A stretch of 64,000 nucleotides of DNA from Nevskia sp. (lineage in GTDB: Bacteria; Pseudomonadota; Gammaproteobacteria; Nevskiales; Nevskiaceae). The notes beneath the pieces were generated by a model. It saw only the letters and a program-made list of their open reading frames with translations, was not told where the DNA came from and ran no database searches. The stretch's first letter is position 1. Every line of letters starts with the position of its first letter. The stretch lies in assembly GCF_021732705.1 (NCBI RefSeq), contig NZ_JAKFUM010000007.1, positions 186,001 through 250,000 of the forward strand, read 5' to 3'. Made by a program: the position numbers and the translations under genes. Below are positions 9,890-18,150 of this stretch, one piece after another.

Positions 9890-12800
9890 TCAAGCGATGG
9901 TCGCGGCGCGCGCGGTTTCAAAGTCCACGAACGCATTGACGGCGTCGTTGAACAGTTCCGCGATCTCTGCGTCTTCGGCGAACGGGGTGTATGCCGCTTC
10001 CAGCTTTTCGGTCATCGCCGGGTCGGCGAAGTCCAGCGCGCCGGCCTTGGCGTCCATCAGGAATTGCTTGGCGGCGTCGCGCGCCGGGTTCGTTGGTTCC
10101 ACGGACTTTTTCTCCGGCGGGGTGGGCTTATCGGGGGCGCGCTTGCCCTTGTTCTTGATCGCCCCGATCGTCATCGGCGTGAAGTGGAAGTCCAGTTCGA
10201 CGCCGTGGTCGGTCAGTTCCTCGATGTTGATGTAGCCCAGCTCCGCGTTCTGCCGATCGCCGTTCAGAATCGTGTAGCCGAATGCCTGCATCTGACGCGC
10301 GGGGCGCTTGATGGTCGTGATCAGCGCCCCGGCCTTGCGAGCCTTTTCATACCGCGCGGCCTCGTCTTCGTCCGACCCGACATCCTTTTCGGTGATGTAC
10401 CAGTCGCTGCCGCCCCGGAAGTAGTGCAGGCGCGCGACCGCTTCATCGCCCTGCCCATCCGTTTCCCCGGTCTTCGGCATGGCGTCGATCACGCCCAACA
10501 GTTCGGCTAGGGTCGTACGGAAGTAGCCGCCCTCTTCACCCTTCAAGCCGGATCGCACGGCCGACATCTGCGCCTTGCCCATGAATGGGGTCAGCGCGAG
10601 CATGAGGAATTCGGCGCTCGGTTCCTTTTTGGCCGGGGTCTTCGCGCCGAAGTCGGCGATCTGCTGCCGGACCTTGTTCATCGTCTCGCCGTCAGCCGTG
10701 ATGGAGTTCAAGATGGCCAGGCCACGGCCTGCCGCCATTTCCTGCATGGTGCTGAACAGGTAATCGCCGACGAACTGATCGGTCGCGGCGATGTGGAATC
10801 GCACCGTCTTGTCCTTGATGCGCACGGTCAAGGGCATGCTGCCGCCGGTATTGGCGTAGGTCGCCGAAAGCGGGTAGTCAGCGCCCTTTTCGTCGCCTTG
10901 CGGGGCAGGCTCGTCCTTGCGCGCGAGGCTCATCAGCTTGGCGAGAACGTCGCTCCGTAGCTGCACGAAGTCGCCGATCGACGGGGGGTGACCGACGGTT
11001 ACGCGCTCGATCCGGACACGGACGGCGTTCTCGAACTCCGCCGGCTCTTCATCGGCCATGCCGACGTACTGGTCGGCATACCCGCTCATCTGGTCGGCGA
11101 TCTTGTTGGCGACGGCGGTGATGGCATCGCCGTCCAGCATCGGCGCAAGCTCGTACGACTTGGTTTCGGCGTCGGTCAGCTCGCGCTCGAAGATCGCGAC
11201 GCCGTGCCGGGCCATATCGTGATGCGGCTGGCCTGCGGCCGGGCGCGGCTCCACCGTGAACATGCCCTTCGGCATGCTGCCGACCATCGGCGGGCGGTTC
11301 ACCATTGCGTAGCGGAAGCCGCCGGCTGCCGGGGCGGGCGGCTGTTCGGCGGGCAGGACGCCACCCTGTTCCTTGATCGCGGCGATGCCGTGATCGTAAG
11401 TCCGGCCGACATTCGCGGAGCGCGCCACCTGAATCCGCGCCAGTCGGCCATTCCGGTCCAGGACGTACCGCGCGCCCTTCTTCTTCGCTTTCTGATTCGA
11501 GTGCATGGAAAAGTGCATCTCCGGCATGCCGCGCTCGATCACGAAGACGAACGCGCCTTCGGGGTGATTGACCAGCGCATCGTTCACGCCGTCGACGCCC
11601 ACGATTGCGCCGGCAAAGCCGGGCTTTCCAGCGCCGAACTCGCGCGCCTCTGCCAGCATCTTGTCGACCTTCGCGGTCATCGCCTCTTGCTGCGCCTTCA
11701 GCTTGGCTTCGCGCTCCGCTTCTGCCGCAGCTCGTTCGGCGGCGTCGCGTGCCTCGTATTCCTCCGGCGATTCGGCGTGCTCTTCCACCAGGATGAACGC
11801 GCCCATCGGCGTGCGCGTCCAGACGTTCAGCTCTTCGCTTGCCAGCAGGTCCGCCGCTTCAAACGAGTTGGCTTCGAGCCACGGCGTAGCCTCGAAATAG
11901 GCCATGCCATCGCCGCGCACGGTGACGGTCACGATGACGTTCTCGCCCTTCATGACGGAGCCGACAAGGTAGCCGTCCGAACCCAGCTCGCTGAACAGGG
12001 CGTCCGGGAACAGCGATGCCGACGAGTCGTCCAGCGATGCGCCGTCCATCGTCGGCGCGTTCCGCGCGGTCGACCAGGCGACCTTGAATCCGCGCAACGC
12101 GGCCTGCTTTTCGATCTCCACGGCGGTCGTGTAGGCGGTGCCGCGCTGATCGGGAAGGCTGGCGCTGATCGCCAGCAGCGTGCGAGCCGGGGCCGTGATG
12201 TCGCCGAACTCGAAGAAACCTTCGGGGATCGGTACCGGGGTCGCTCTCGACCGCGCTTTGGGAATCAGCGCTGTCACACCATCGCTTGGGAAGTCCTCTT
12301 CTGCCAGCGAGCTGCCGAGTTTCGCCTCGACTGCGGCGCGCAGCTCAGGCGTCACGGTCATCCGTCCGCCACCATCACGCTCGAAGGTGAAGTCGCCGCC
12401 CGCGATCGGGCGGGTAACGCCAAGCGCACCCCAATCCATAGCGGACACGATGTCGGCGATGATCGCATCGCGGTCAGCTGCCGACTTGGCTGCTTCGTAG
12501 GTATTTGCCTTCAGCAGCGTGAATGACCGCTCCCCGTTCTCCCAGCCGATCAGCCAGAACTTGTTCGTGTCGCTGTAATCGACCGCGATGCCGGTCCAGT
12601 CATTCGGGAGGTTCTCGGTACCGGCTGCGTTCGACACGCTGCCGTCCTTCTGCAAGAACGGCAGGTCGCGCGAGGCGATTACTTCGGCCGGTTCCGTGAC
12701 CGCCGGCACCGTCGCGCCACCCTTGATCGCCGCAATCTGCCGCTCAAGCCCCTCGAATTCCTCGGTCTTGACCTTGATCTGTTCCTTCAGGTCGGCGATC

Positions 12801-14917
12801 ACCGCTTCCTTAGCGGCGGCTCCGGCCTGGGCGGTGGTGAACGCAGCGCTGTTCTTTTCGGCCAGCGCCATGACGCGCAGCGCGACGGTGTTCAGGTTCA
12901 GGTCGCGGCCGCGCTCCGGGGCGACGACGATCGTCACGTCCTTGCGGTTCAACAGCCACTTCCAGGACACCAGCACGTCTTCCGGCTTCAGGCGGCGCGG
13001 GGTGGCGTCCGGGTTGTTGAAAAAGATCGTCAGCGTCTGCCCGTCGCTCAGGCGGTACATCAGCGTGACGTTCAGCACGCCCTGCATGATTCGCGGCTTG
13101 CTGACGGTGAAGTCGACCGGCTTCACCGCACCGGCCTGCGCGTTCAGCGCACGTTGCAGCGCTTTCGCGGTCGACTCGATGCGGCGGCTTTCGATCGCGA
13201 TGGCGTCCAAGGTGACGGAGTCAACATCGCCTGGCGCGAACTCCGCTGCGAGGTCAGCCTCGGTCAAGCTGTCGAACAGCAGACCCTCGTCTGCGTCGCT
13301 CGCGCGCAGTGCATACAGCACTTCGGCCATGCCCTTGCCGATCGGCTGCAGCCCGTCCCACATCACTTTGTCCATGCTGGTGCTCTCTGGTGAAAGATCG
13401 CCGCTGGTCAGCGGCTTGTTGGGATTGCCGGTGCGAAGCCACGCCCGAAGCTGCTTCGGGGTGACGCGCACGATGTCCCGCAAGCCCTGCCATCCGGGGC
13501 TGTAGCTCGCGAGGTAAGTGGAACGGGCATGGGCCTCGTCAACGCAGCCAAACATGACCTTGTGCTCGTCGAAGCGGCCGTTCAGCCACTGGTTCACGAC
13601 GTAGATGTCGGGCAGCTCAGGCCACGGCCCGATGAAGCAGTCGATGCCGTCGCCGTCCGCGCCGGTCGTGCCGCTCAGGTAGCCGTAGTGGGCAGGCATC
13701 CGGGTTTCCCAGGCGACGCCGTTCGGATCGGTGCCGCGCCGGATGGAACCTGCCGGGTTCTCGATCGCGACGTGAAAGCCCTGCACCTTCGCGCGGCCGA
13801 CCTTGTAGTTCCCGGCCTCGCACTGCGCCGGGGTCGGCGGCTTTGGGGACCGATCGCCGAACGCGCTGTCGTGCGCGGCTTCGTGAATCACGGCCCAAGG
13901 GGCGCAGGTTGTGCTGTCGGTCGAATTCGCGCCGGACTTGCCGGAATCCGTCAGCTTGACTACGATCAGCGCATTCCCGCTATCGCTTCGGGCGTTGAGA
14001 TTCTCGGCCTTCAGCAGTGCGTCGGCATGAATCGTAGCGGGATACTTCCTTGCGGAATGCAACGCCAACTGGCGATTGCCAGTGCGAATCTCTTCCAGAA
14101 CGAGCACTGACCCGTCGGCCTGAGTCTTCAGGCTGACCAACAAATCCTTCCCCTCTCGCGTCTTCGGCCCCCACGCGACGTAGTCAGGCGCGGCCGTCAC
14201 TTCGGGGAACTTCATCCAGTCGTCTTCGGTGATCGGAAGCTGCCCGCGCGCGCGCTCGGCAGAGGGGTTGCTGTGCGCCTTGTGCATGTGCTGCAAGGCA
14301 TAGACATCAACCGCATGGACGTAGCCGGATAGGTCCAAGCCGAAGCCTTTGGCCGCGCCGACAACCGCATCCGAGACGCCCATAAGCGGCTTAGCTGACC
14401 CTGAAAAGTCTTTCCGACGCCATTGGCCGACGACGCTGCTGAACGTCTCCTTTGCCGCCGCTAGGGCGCTCGCGAATCGACCGAGTTCGTCGCGGGGCTG
14501 CTCGACCGCGTCGAACGTGACGACGAGCTGTCGGCCTCCGGCGAGTGCAGACCATTGCCCGTCGCTCAGGCTGTCGAAAGCGACCCCTTCCGCCCCCTCG
14601 CCCGCGTCCGTGCCGCTGTAGGCGGTCAACCGGCCTTCCGGGATGTCGCGCAGCACCGCATACAGGGCCGCGCCGCTGTTCTGTTCAGCCGATGGCGGGA
14701 TGCGCACCGCGATGTCGTAGCGCCCCGCCTCGCAGCCGACCACGAAGCCCAGGCAGTGGAAGTGCTCGAAGCCTTCCGGCTGCCCCTCGAAGTCGCACAT
14801 CAGCAGCGTGACCGGATCGCCATGCGCGAAAGCGCCGTACTGGCGCTGCCCGGCGTCGGGTGCGCTCAGGCCGATTGCTTCGGACTCGCTCAGGAATCGG
14901 CCGCGTAGCCAGGACAT
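9890..14917 (-). CDS. giant polyvalent protein with DarA-like, InPase-like and nuclease-like domains
   Basis: A 1675-aa protein starting at ATG 14917. In order: an N-terminal domain (1-140); the linker motif PRDELGRFAS (141-150), common in phage virion proteins; a region at about 195-300 resembling the barnase/EndoU-like (PBECR) domains of polyvalent proteins; the inorganic-pyrophosphatase-like domain of such proteins at about 370-490 (HYGYLSGTTGADGDGIDCF); a DarA-type domain at about 600-690 (VDFTVS...DGQTLTIFFNNPD...WKWLLN); a coiled coil at 700-745; then several unassigned domains and another coiled coil (about 1060-1120). Such proteins are packaged and delivered with the genome to counter host defence. 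The domain calls are by recognition of conserved segments, not by search. The nuclease-like call is the weakest. Confidence 0.75.
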   Translation of the reverse strand: MSWLRGRFLSESEAIGLSAPDAGQRQYGAFAHGDPVTLLMCDFEGQPEGFEHFHCLGFVVGCEAGRYDIAVRIPPSAEQNSGAALYAVLRDIPEGRLTAYSGTDAGEGAEGVAFDSLSDGQWSALAGGRQLVVTFDAVEQPRDELGRFASALAAAKETFSSVVGQWRRKDFSGSAKPLMGVSDAVVGAAKGFGLDLSGYVHAVDVYALQHMHKAHSNPSAERARGQLPITEDDWMKFPEVTAAPDYVAWGPKTREGKDLLVSLKTQADGSVLVLEEIRTGNRQLALHSARKYPATIHADALLKAENLNARSDSGNALIVVKLTDSGKSGANSTDSTTCAPWAVIHEAAHDSAFGDRSPKPPTPAQCEAGNYKVGRAKVQGFHVAIENPAGSIRRGTDPNGVAWETRMPAHYGYLSGTTGADGDGIDCFIGPWPELPDIYVVNQWLNGRFDEHKVMFGCVDEAHARSTYLASYSPGWQGLRDIVRVTPKQLRAWLRTGNPNKPLTSGDLSPESTSMDKVMWDGLQPIGKGMAEVLYALRASDADEGLLFDSLTEADLAAEFAPGDVDSVTLDAIAIESRRIESTAKALQRALNAQAGAVKPVDFTVSKPRIMQGVLNVTLMYRLSDGQTLTIFFNNPDATPRRLKPEDVLVSWKWLLNRKDVTIVVAPERGRDLNLNTVALRVMALAEKNSAAFTTAQAGAAAKEAVIADLKEQIKVKTEEFEGLERQIAAIKGGATVPAVTEPAEVIASRDLPFLQKDGSVSNAAGTENLPNDWTGIAVDYSDTNKFWLIGWENGERSFTLLKANTYEAAKSAADRDAIIADIVSAMDWGALGVTRPIAGGDFTFERDGGGRMTVTPELRAAVEAKLGSSLAEEDFPSDGVTALIPKARSRATPVPIPEGFFEFGDITAPARTLLAISASLPDQRGTAYTTAVEIEKQAALRGFKVAWSTARNAPTMDGASLDDSSASLFPDALFSELGSDGYLVGSVMKGENVIVTVTVRGDGMAYFEATPWLEANSFEAADLLASEELNVWTRTPMGAFILVEEHAESPEEYEARDAAERAAAEAEREAKLKAQQEAMTAKVDKMLAEAREFGAGKPGFAGAIVGVDGVNDALVNHPEGAFVFVIERGMPEMHFSMHSNQKAKKKGARYVLDRNGRLARIQVARSANVGRTYDHGIAAIKEQGGVLPAEQPPAPAAGGFRYAMVNRPPMVGSMPKGMFTVEPRPAAGQPHHDMARHGVAIFERELTDAETKSYELAPMLDGDAITAVANKIADQMSGYADQYVGMADEEPAEFENAVRVRIERVTVGHPPSIGDFVQLRSDVLAKLMSLARKDEPAPQGDEKGADYPLSATYANTGGSMPLTVRIKDKTVRFHIAATDQFVGDYLFSTMQEMAAGRGLAILNSITADGETMNKVRQQIADFGAKTPAKKEPSAEFLMLALTPFMGKAQMSAVRSGLKGEEGGYFRTTLAELLGVIDAMPKTGETDGQGDEAVARLHYFRGGSDWYITEKDVGSDEDEAARYEKARKAGALITTIKRPARQMQAFGYTILNGDRQNAELGYINIEELTDHGVELDFHFTPMTIGAIKNKGKRAPDKPTPPEKKSVEPTNPARDAAKQFLMDAKAGALDFADPAMTEKLEAAYTPFAEDAEIAELFNDAVNAFVDFETARAATIA

Positions 14918-14979
14918 GACGGGCAGGGGTTTGGGTGTGAAGCATTGTCCGGCCCCGGCCCGCCCCTTCCGGCCGTGTT

Positions 14980-14998
14980 TTTCCGGTCCGGACGGAAA
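14980..14998. promoter_or_regulatory. inverted repeat abutting the 15002 promoter
   Basis: TTTCCG and CGGAAA arms flank a 7-base centre that itself contains the palindrome TCCGGA. The element ends 4 bases before the -35 box of the rightward promoter, in the divergent gap between the DarA-like gene and the small-gene operon. Its position fits an operator for either direction, but no second copy was noticed. Confidence 0.4.
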
Positions 14999-15001
14999 CA
15001 G

Positions 15002-15029
15002 TTGACTTATGAAATTTGGGTGCTATCTT
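15002..15029 (+). promoter_or_regulatory. sigma70-type promoter for the 15066-17648 operon
   Basis: TTGACT (15002-15007), a 16-base spacer and TATCTT (15024-15029), the latter preceded by TGC as in extended -10 promoters. This is the best consensus promoter in the window. The surrounding bases are conspicuously AT-richer than the flanking genes. The 11-mer TGTCTGTACAT begins on the last base of the -10 box (15029-15039) and recurs at 34417. Confidence 0.7.
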
Positions 15030-15065
15030 GTCTGTACATTAACTCGCAGGACAGGACGCAAACCG

Positions 15066-15380
15066 ATGAACACTTTTCTTTTCAGCGACACCACCGAAGC
15101 CTATGACTCCACCCAATGCGATGACCGCATCAAGGACGGCGACGTGCTGGTCATTGCCGACGAGGGCGTTGTGGGCATCTGCCACACATGGCCGATCGCC
15201 GTCACCGCTGAGTCGGGTTCGCTCCATCAGATCGCCTTCATCACGGGCATCGAAATGGCGCGCGTGCTGGGCCTGTCGTACGAACAGATGCTGACCAGCC
15301 TGCGCGCCGCCGTCGCCACGGCCGAGCATCAGGGCTGGGACATCGCTCCGCAGATCGCCGCTGTCCTTGCTGCCGCCTGA
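15066..15380 (+). CDS. hypothetical protein, first gene of the small-gene operon
   Basis: A 104-aa acidic protein (MNTFLFSDTT...). The ATG at 15066 is chosen over 15009 because 15009 lies inside the promoter spacer; a purine-rich AGGACAGGAC sequence precedes 15066. The protein looks alpha/beta, without membrane segments or cysteine clusters. As the first gene after a strong promoter it should be well expressed. No family recognised. Confidence 0.65.
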   Translation: MNTFLFSDTTEAYDSTQCDDRIKDGDVLVIADEGVVGICHTWPIAVTAESGSLHQIAFITGIEMARVLGLSYEQMLTSLRAAVATAEHQGWDIAPQIAAVLAAA

Positions 15381-15394
15381 ACACGGAACCAACC

Positions 15395-15607
15395 ATGACC
15401 CCCCTCGAATCCACCCCCGCCATCACCGGCCGCACGGTCCGCAGCCTCATGCGGAAGCACCGCAAGACGATCCGTGGCATCGCCACGGAGTTCGGCCTGA
15501 CGATGAAGCGGGTGCGGGAAGTCCGTACGCGCGGGGTCGCCGCCGGCTTGATCGCCGGGGAGTGGACTTTCATCTTGACCGGCGTTTGGCCGGACCACGT
15601 TGCTTAA
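15395..15607 (+). CDS. small basic helix-turn-helix-like protein
   Basis: A 70-aa basic protein. The segment RKTIRGIATEFGLTMKRVRE (about residues 23-42) reads as a helix-turn-helix (IA..FGLT..RVR pattern). The C-terminus resembles the short beta-hairpin ending (WTFILTG) of small plasmid and phage regulators. It follows the first operon gene by 14 bases. It could regulate this operon or the neighbouring promoter. DNA binding is inferred from the motif only. Confidence 0.65.
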   Translation: MTPLESTPAITGRTVRSLMRKHRKTIRGIATEFGLTMKRVREVRTRGVAAGLIAGEWTFILTGVWPDHVA

Positions 15608-15613
15608 CCACCA

Positions 15614-15631
15614 GCCCGGCGAGCGCCGGGC
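15614..15631 (+). other. intercistronic stem-loop
   Basis: GCCCGGC, a 4-base loop (GAGC) and GCCGGGC form a perfect 7-bp stem 18 bases before the next start codon. There is no T-run, so it is not a standard terminator. Similar stems occur before other genes of the plus-strand operons. Confidence 0.55.
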
Positions 15632-15649
15632 GACTTACTGGAGCCTCAC

Positions 15650-15934
15650 ATGACCCTCAGTTTTGCTTGCACCAAGGATGAATCCGCCCTGATCGCGAAG
15701 GCCGTCGACCGCGCGATGAAGCTGGCCGATGAAATGGGCTTGGACTATCCGCGTATGGACTGCCACATGGACCTGACCGCGTGCCACGCCAATGGCAACC
15801 CGCTGGATTTCGCCCGGCTGGTAGACGCCGACGACTTCAATTTCAGCCATGACGTGCTTGGCATCCGCCGGCACATCGACCGGAACACCGGGAAGCTCTT
15901 GGACTGCTTTTCCCCCCGCTTCTCGCAACGCTGA
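15650..15934 (+). CDS. DUF6874-like protein
   Basis: A 94-aa protein with the pattern MDLTACHANGNPLDF...ADDFNFSHDVLGI.RHIDR.TG.L, which I recognise as the small DUF6874-type family common on plasmids and phages of proteobacteria. Conserved His, Cys and Asp residues suggest a metal- or nucleotide-related fold, but the function is unknown. It is preceded by TGGAG and by a stem-loop. Confidence 0.7.
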   Translation: MTLSFACTKDESALIAKAVDRAMKLADEMGLDYPRMDCHMDLTACHANGNPLDFARLVDADDFNFSHDVLGIRRHIDRNTGKLLDCFSPRFSQR

Positions 15935-15945
15935 CCCGGCTTGCC

Positions 15946-15970
15946 GATGCGCCTGCACTGCGGGCGCATC
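15946..15970 (+). other. intercistronic stem-loop
   Basis: GATGCGCC and GGCGCATC form a perfect 8-bp stem around a 9-base loop in the 72-base gap between the DUF6874-like gene and the next gene. No T-tract follows. It may stabilise or process the operon mRNA. Confidence 0.5.
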
Positions 15971-16006
15971 CACAAGCCACACCCTTGAGCCTGATCGGAG
16001 CCGAAC

Positions 16007-16258
16007 ATGCAGACCCCCGACACCCAACCCGGTGCCTACTTCGTGACCGCCCGGTCGGACGACGGCGCAACCTTCTGGCCGATGCTGGGGCCGTTCGTGA
16101 ATGACCATGCCGCAGCACTGGCGATGGTCGACAAGGCCCGCGACAAGGCCACCGAGATCGACCCGCGCGCATGGTGGATGGCATGGGGAACGACCCGACT
16201 CGACGCTGATCACCCGGCCGCTGCCAAGCCGGGCCGACTGAACCCGCTGTTTCCCTGA
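16007..16258 (+). CDS. hypothetical accessory protein
   Basis: An 83-aa protein with a short N-terminal beta-rich part (GAYFVTARSDDGATFWPMLGPF) followed by a helix and a tryptophan-rich segment (AWWMAWGTTRL). This is typical of short conserved plasmid/phage proteins of the type 'GxYyV...gP', which modify or decorate nothing known. No catalytic motif is seen. It is co-directional with its neighbours. Confidence 0.65.
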   Translation: MQTPDTQPGAYFVTARSDDGATFWPMLGPFVNDHAAALAMVDKARDKATEIDPRAWWMAWGTTRLDADHPAAAKPGRLNPLFP

Positions 16259-16270
16259 ACGAGAGCGCCC

Positions 16271-16474
16271 ATGTCCGCCTACGCCGAAATCTTCCGCAAG
16301 CTGCAACCGAAGTGCGACCCGCGCCATGTCGAAGCCTATGTCCGGCTCGAATACGCGACGCTGGGGAGCCTGCCGATCGAAACCCTGCGGCGCGAGGCGA
16401 AGATCGCCGCCGATTGCATCAATGCCGTGCCGCTGGCCGAGTCCGAATCGCTGGCCGTCTCGTTCGGGCTGTGA
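16271..16474 (+). CDS. small helical hypothetical protein
   Basis: A 67-aa protein (MSAYAEIFRKL...), predicted to be mostly helical and amphipathic. It starts 12 bases after the previous gene with a GAGAG purine stretch upstream. The HVEAYVRLEYATL...LSIE-like pattern is common in small plasmid-borne proteins. No function assigned. Confidence 0.6.
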   Translation: MSAYAEIFRKLQPKCDPRHVEAYVRLEYATLGSLPIETLRREAKIAADCINAVPLAESESLAVSFGL

Positions 16475-16476
16475 TC

Positions 16477-16695
16477 ATGACGAAGACCTATACCCTGTCC
16501 GGCGTCGGCGCTCCGATCGCCGACGTGACCGAAGCCGAGGCGACCCGGTTCGTCGCCAAGGCGACCGGCAAGCCCGTCGATTCGACCGAGGTCCGCGCGT
16601 TCATGCGCGTCGCTGCGAACGACGGCATCGCCCTGACCGTCGCCTATCCCCACATCGGCGAACAGCGGATGATGCTGCGCGCCAACGGAAACTGA
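16477..16695 (+). CDS. hypothetical protein
   Basis: A 72-aa protein (MTKTYTLSG...). The ATG at 16477 follows the preceding stop at once; a GTG at 16471 is also possible. The sequence looks like a compact alpha/beta fold with a beta-hairpin end. No motif recognised. Confidence 0.6.
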   Translation: MTKTYTLSGVGAPIADVTEAEATRFVAKATGKPVDSTEVRAFMRVAANDGIALTVAYPHIGEQRMMLRANGN

Positions 16696-16696
16696 C

Positions 16697-16888
16697 ATGC
16701 CAACCAAAGCAAACGCCGCCCTTGAGCGCAAAGTGAAAGCCCTCTGCGCCAAGTTCTACGACGACCTTCAGGCCGTGTTCGACGATCCGGCGATGGACGA
16801 CGCCACCTATTCGGCGGCGATCTGCACTGCCGCCGTCAGCGCGCAGGGCTACGCCGATGATGCGCGCAATGCCGAGTTGGATTCATGA
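16697..16888 (+). CDS. small hypothetical protein
   Basis: A 63-aa helical protein (MPTKANAALER...), starting one base after the previous stop and overlapping the next start by 4 bases (ATGA at 16885). It contains several Ala, Asp and Tyr residues and no cysteine pair. Unknown. Confidence 0.55.
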   Translation: MPTKANAALERKVKALCAKFYDDLQAVFDDPAMDDATYSAAICTAAVSAQGYADDARNAELDS

Positions 16889-17127
16889 CCGCCCGCCTCG
16901 ACCATCTCCGCGCGACCTACCGCGCGCTGTATCTTGAAATCGCCGCCGCCCCGGACGATGCCGCCCTCCGCGCCATAGCGGAACGCGAGATCGGCAACGA
17001 TTCGCTTTGCGAGGATGGCCACGGCCGCGACAACCTGATCGACTACGTCAGCGAGCTTTGCCACGAAGCTGGCATCCATGTTGACGATGTCATGCCCGAG
17101 GAACATGAGGACCGCCATGCACGATGA
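16885..17127 (+). CDS. small acidic hypothetical protein
   Basis: An 80-aa acidic protein (MTARLDHLRAT...), coupled to its upstream neighbour by an ATGA overlap. Two helices are predicted, with an acidic C-terminus (DDVMPEEHEDRH). The acidic character could suit a DNA-mimic role, but there is nothing specific to support it. Confidence 0.55.
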   Translation: MTARLDHLRATYRALYLEIAAAPDDAALRAIAEREIGNDSLCEDGHGRDNLIDYVSELCHEAGIHVDDVMPEEHEDRHAR

Positions 17128-17212
17128 AGCGACCCAAGCGATTGACCAGCGCACGCGCGAGTCCGACGCGCTGATCTTGCTGCGCGCCGGGTACCGGGCG
17201 GCGCTGCTCTGA
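17117..17212 (+). CDS. 31-aa micro-ORF
   Basis: MHDEATQAID... is a 31-residue frame that overlaps the preceding gene by 11 bases and shares TGATG with the next start at 17212. Its close fit in the chain of overlapping genes suggests that it is translated, at least to couple ribosomes to the next gene. Function unknown. Confidence 0.4.
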   Translation: MHDEATQAIDQRTRESDALILLRAGYRAALL

Positions 17213-17427
17213 TGGCCAAGATACCCACGCCGAGCGCTGATGATCTGCACATTGCAGCGCAGTGGCTAGACATCTATGAGGGTGCCGAGGACGCCGCCGC
17301 CTGCCACCGCGTTGCCGCATGGCTTTTGCAGAAGTCTGACGATGCTGAATTGCGCGCGGCCTGCCGGGACTCAGGGGTTTCGGTAGCAAAGGCAAGACAG
17401 GCGATGCAGGCGAGGAAAAAGGCATGA
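17212..17427 (+). CDS. small hypothetical protein
   Basis: A 71-aa helical protein (MAKIPTPSADD...) with a basic C-terminal helix (KARQAMQARKKA). Starts in a TGATG overlap and ends with an overlap on the next gene at 17424. Small plasmid and phage proteins with this layout (helical, Cys-containing middle segment) are frequent, but no role is known. Confidence 0.55.
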   Translation: MAKIPTPSADDLHIAAQWLDIYEGAEDAAACHRVAAWLLQKSDDAELRAACRDSGVSVAKARQAMQARKKA

Positions 17428-17648
17428 GCGCCTTCCCGCCATCGCCCGCCCCGGCCGAAGTCGCCGCCGCCCGAGCCAAGTCTGGCCTGACGCAGACGGA
17501 AGCCGCAGCGCTGGTCTATTCGACCTTCCGGACCTGGCAGAACTGGGAAAGCGGCGCGCGGAACATGCCGCCGGCACTGTGGGAGCTGTGGCAGTACAAG
17601 GCGCTGCGCGTGCCTATCCCTGCGGGGCTCGCCCAAGGCCCTCGGTGA
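17424..17648 (+). CDS. XRE-type helix-turn-helix protein
   Basis: A 74-aa protein. The segment ARAKSGLTQTEAAALVY.. ..WQNWESGARNMP (about residues 16-48) is an XRE/Cro-type DNA-binding domain with the typical T-Q-x-E-A-A and W-x-x-x-E-x-G signatures. It is the last gene of the plus-strand operon and its last 35 bases overlap the end of the convergent tail-module gene. A local regulator of the operon is likely. Confidence 0.75.
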   Translation: MSAFPPSPAPAEVAAARAKSGLTQTEAAALVYSTFRTWQNWESGARNMPPALWELWQYKALRVPIPAGLAQGPR

Positions 17649-18144
17649 CGGAGTTCGCGAGGAATGCGAGGTCGTCACGCGCCTGCAGCACGAACCGGCG
17701 CGTGTACGGCGCGATGTTGACGTTCCCCTCGATGCCGGCGATCTCGTAGGGCAGGTGCACGTCCTGACCGATCAGGACGTAGATCACGTCATTCCTGCGG
17801 GGTACGAAGTAGCCCGGTGAGTCGATCGCCGCGACGGCCTCGACCAGCGCCTCGACTTCCGGTACCGGAACCAGCCCGTCCGCGCGCTCAGCCTGCGCAC
17901 TGCCGGGGAACGTGCCGGTGAACAGGATGCGGCCTTCGCCGAGATCGTCCCAGTCGAAGTCGCTTTCATCTTCCGACGAAAGCACGCCCAAGCCCCCAAG
18001 CGTCGCGAGGCTCCCGAGCTGGCCTGGCGGATCATCCGATCGCCGCGTGACCTTTCTGAAGATCACGCACGGGATAGCCTGCGGGTGCCGCAGCGTGACC
18101 GCGCGGGCGGCTGTATTGATCTGCCGCGGTACGTTCGGAAGCAT
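17614..18144 (-). CDS. hypothetical protein at the end of the tail module
   Basis: A 176-aa protein (MLPNVPRQINT...) with a beta-rich middle and C-terminal half (FTGTFPG..., GYFVPRRNDVIYVLIG, NVNIAPYTRRFVLQA), like phage structural or baseplate proteins. It is the final gene of the leftward tail operon and overlaps the convergent XRE gene by 35 bases. The start is 7 bases after the upstream stop. No family recognised. Confidence 0.6.
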   Translation of the reverse strand: MLPNVPRQINTAARAVTLRHPQAIPCVIFRKVTRRSDDPPGQLGSLATLGGLGVLSSEDESDFDWDDLGEGRILFTGTFPGSAQAERADGLVPVPEVEALVEAVAAIDSPGYFVPRRNDVIYVLIGQDVHLPYEIAGIEGNVNIAPYTRRFVLQARDDLAFLANSVTEGLGRAPQG

Positions 18145-18150
18145 CTCGGT

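Noticed and set aside
10988-13505. Long plus-strand frames opposite the 1675-aa gene
   Set aside because: Codon shadows of the polyvalent gene; composition (His/Arg-rich) and lack of motifs agree with antisense reading.
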